The notes under the pieces: model-generated | Told to the model about the DNA's origin: nothing | The model's input: the letters and a program-made list of their open reading frames with translations, nothing else | The model's database searches: none | Source: an uncultured Eisenbergiella sp. | GTDB lineage: Bacteria > Bacillota > Clostridia > Lachnospirales > Lachnospiraceae | Reading direction: 5' to 3' | Length of the DNA stretch: 64,000 nt | Assembly: GCA_947627215.1 (NCBI GenBank) | Contig: CANQVD010000004.1 | Location: forward strand, 62,001-126,000 | Translations under genes and position numbers: made by a program | Shown here: piece by piece, positions 63,962-64,000 of the stretch | Layout of the letters: every line of letters starts with the position of its first letter | How positions within the stretch are numbered: position 1 is the stretch's first letter

Positions 63962-64000
63962 AATGCTCGGCCCTGCGGAGAAAGCGCATGGCGGCATGAA

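Overview
The window reads as a chromosome segment from a GC-rich Lachnospiraceae-like gut Firmicute (Clostridia). The clues are strong Shine-Dalgarno sites, intrinsic terminators, a long-form PRPP synthetase, the DUF512 radical SAM-der-plsY-gpsA block, LplB/YtcP-type sugar permeases, and a glycyl-radical microcompartment for deoxyhexoses. I saw no tRNA, rRNA, CRISPR array, insertion sequence or prophage. Genus and species cannot be told from this.

Layout. 1-6.1 kb: end of a BlaR1-like membrane sensor, then tldD-tldE, closed by a roughly 259-nt palindrome shared with the next, convergent gene. 6.1-14.0 kb: two ABC-2 type exporters back to back, one (minus strand) next to a two-component system, the other (plus) behind an ECF sigma factor. 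14.3-15.7 kb: small XRE regulator, membrane protein and NUDIX hydrolase. 15.7-18.0 kb: a VanT-like racemase and VanG-like D-Ala-D-Ser ligase without the usual partners. 18.3-26.6 kb: housekeeping genes (prs, DUF512 protein, der, plsY, gpsA, metF) plus two membrane-anchored proteins of unknown role. 26.7-28.8 kb: MoxR/VWA pair. 28.8-32.9 kb: hicAB and hipBA toxin-antitoxin modules flank an unusual PurF paralogue that has lost its glutaminase residues. 33.1-45.5 kb: a glycan-use cluster (GntR/LacI-hybrid repressor, ABC sugar importer, GH38, GH2, ROK kinase, SIS isomerase).

45.6-64 kb is a complete L-rhamnose to 1,2-propanediol to propanol/propionate locus. It holds rhaB with a PHP phosphatase, a B12-independent glycyl-radical diol dehydratase with activase, a bacterial microcompartment (five BMC-H type shell proteins including one permuted PduU type, one tandem BMC-T and one pentamer), encapsulation-tagged enzymes (class II aldolase, PduP, zinc alcohol dehydrogenase, PduL, a heme-binding-like protein), PduS, PduV, a DeoR regulator, rhaA and rhaD. 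Inferred flow: RhaA and RhaB make rhamnulose-1-P; RhaD and perhaps the tagged FucA-type aldolase split it to DHAP and lactaldehyde; lactaldehyde is reduced to 1,2-propanediol; the radical enzyme makes propionaldehyde inside the shell; PduP/PduL give propionyl-P and the alcohol dehydrogenase regenerates NAD+ and makes propanol.

Most notable: the long palindrome at 5848-6106, the glutaminase-dead PurF with a structured leader, the orphan VanG/VanT pair, an EP-like helix inserted inside the diol dehydratase, a zinc MDR dehydrogenase as tagged cargo, and a consensus cre box on the rhaB promoter.
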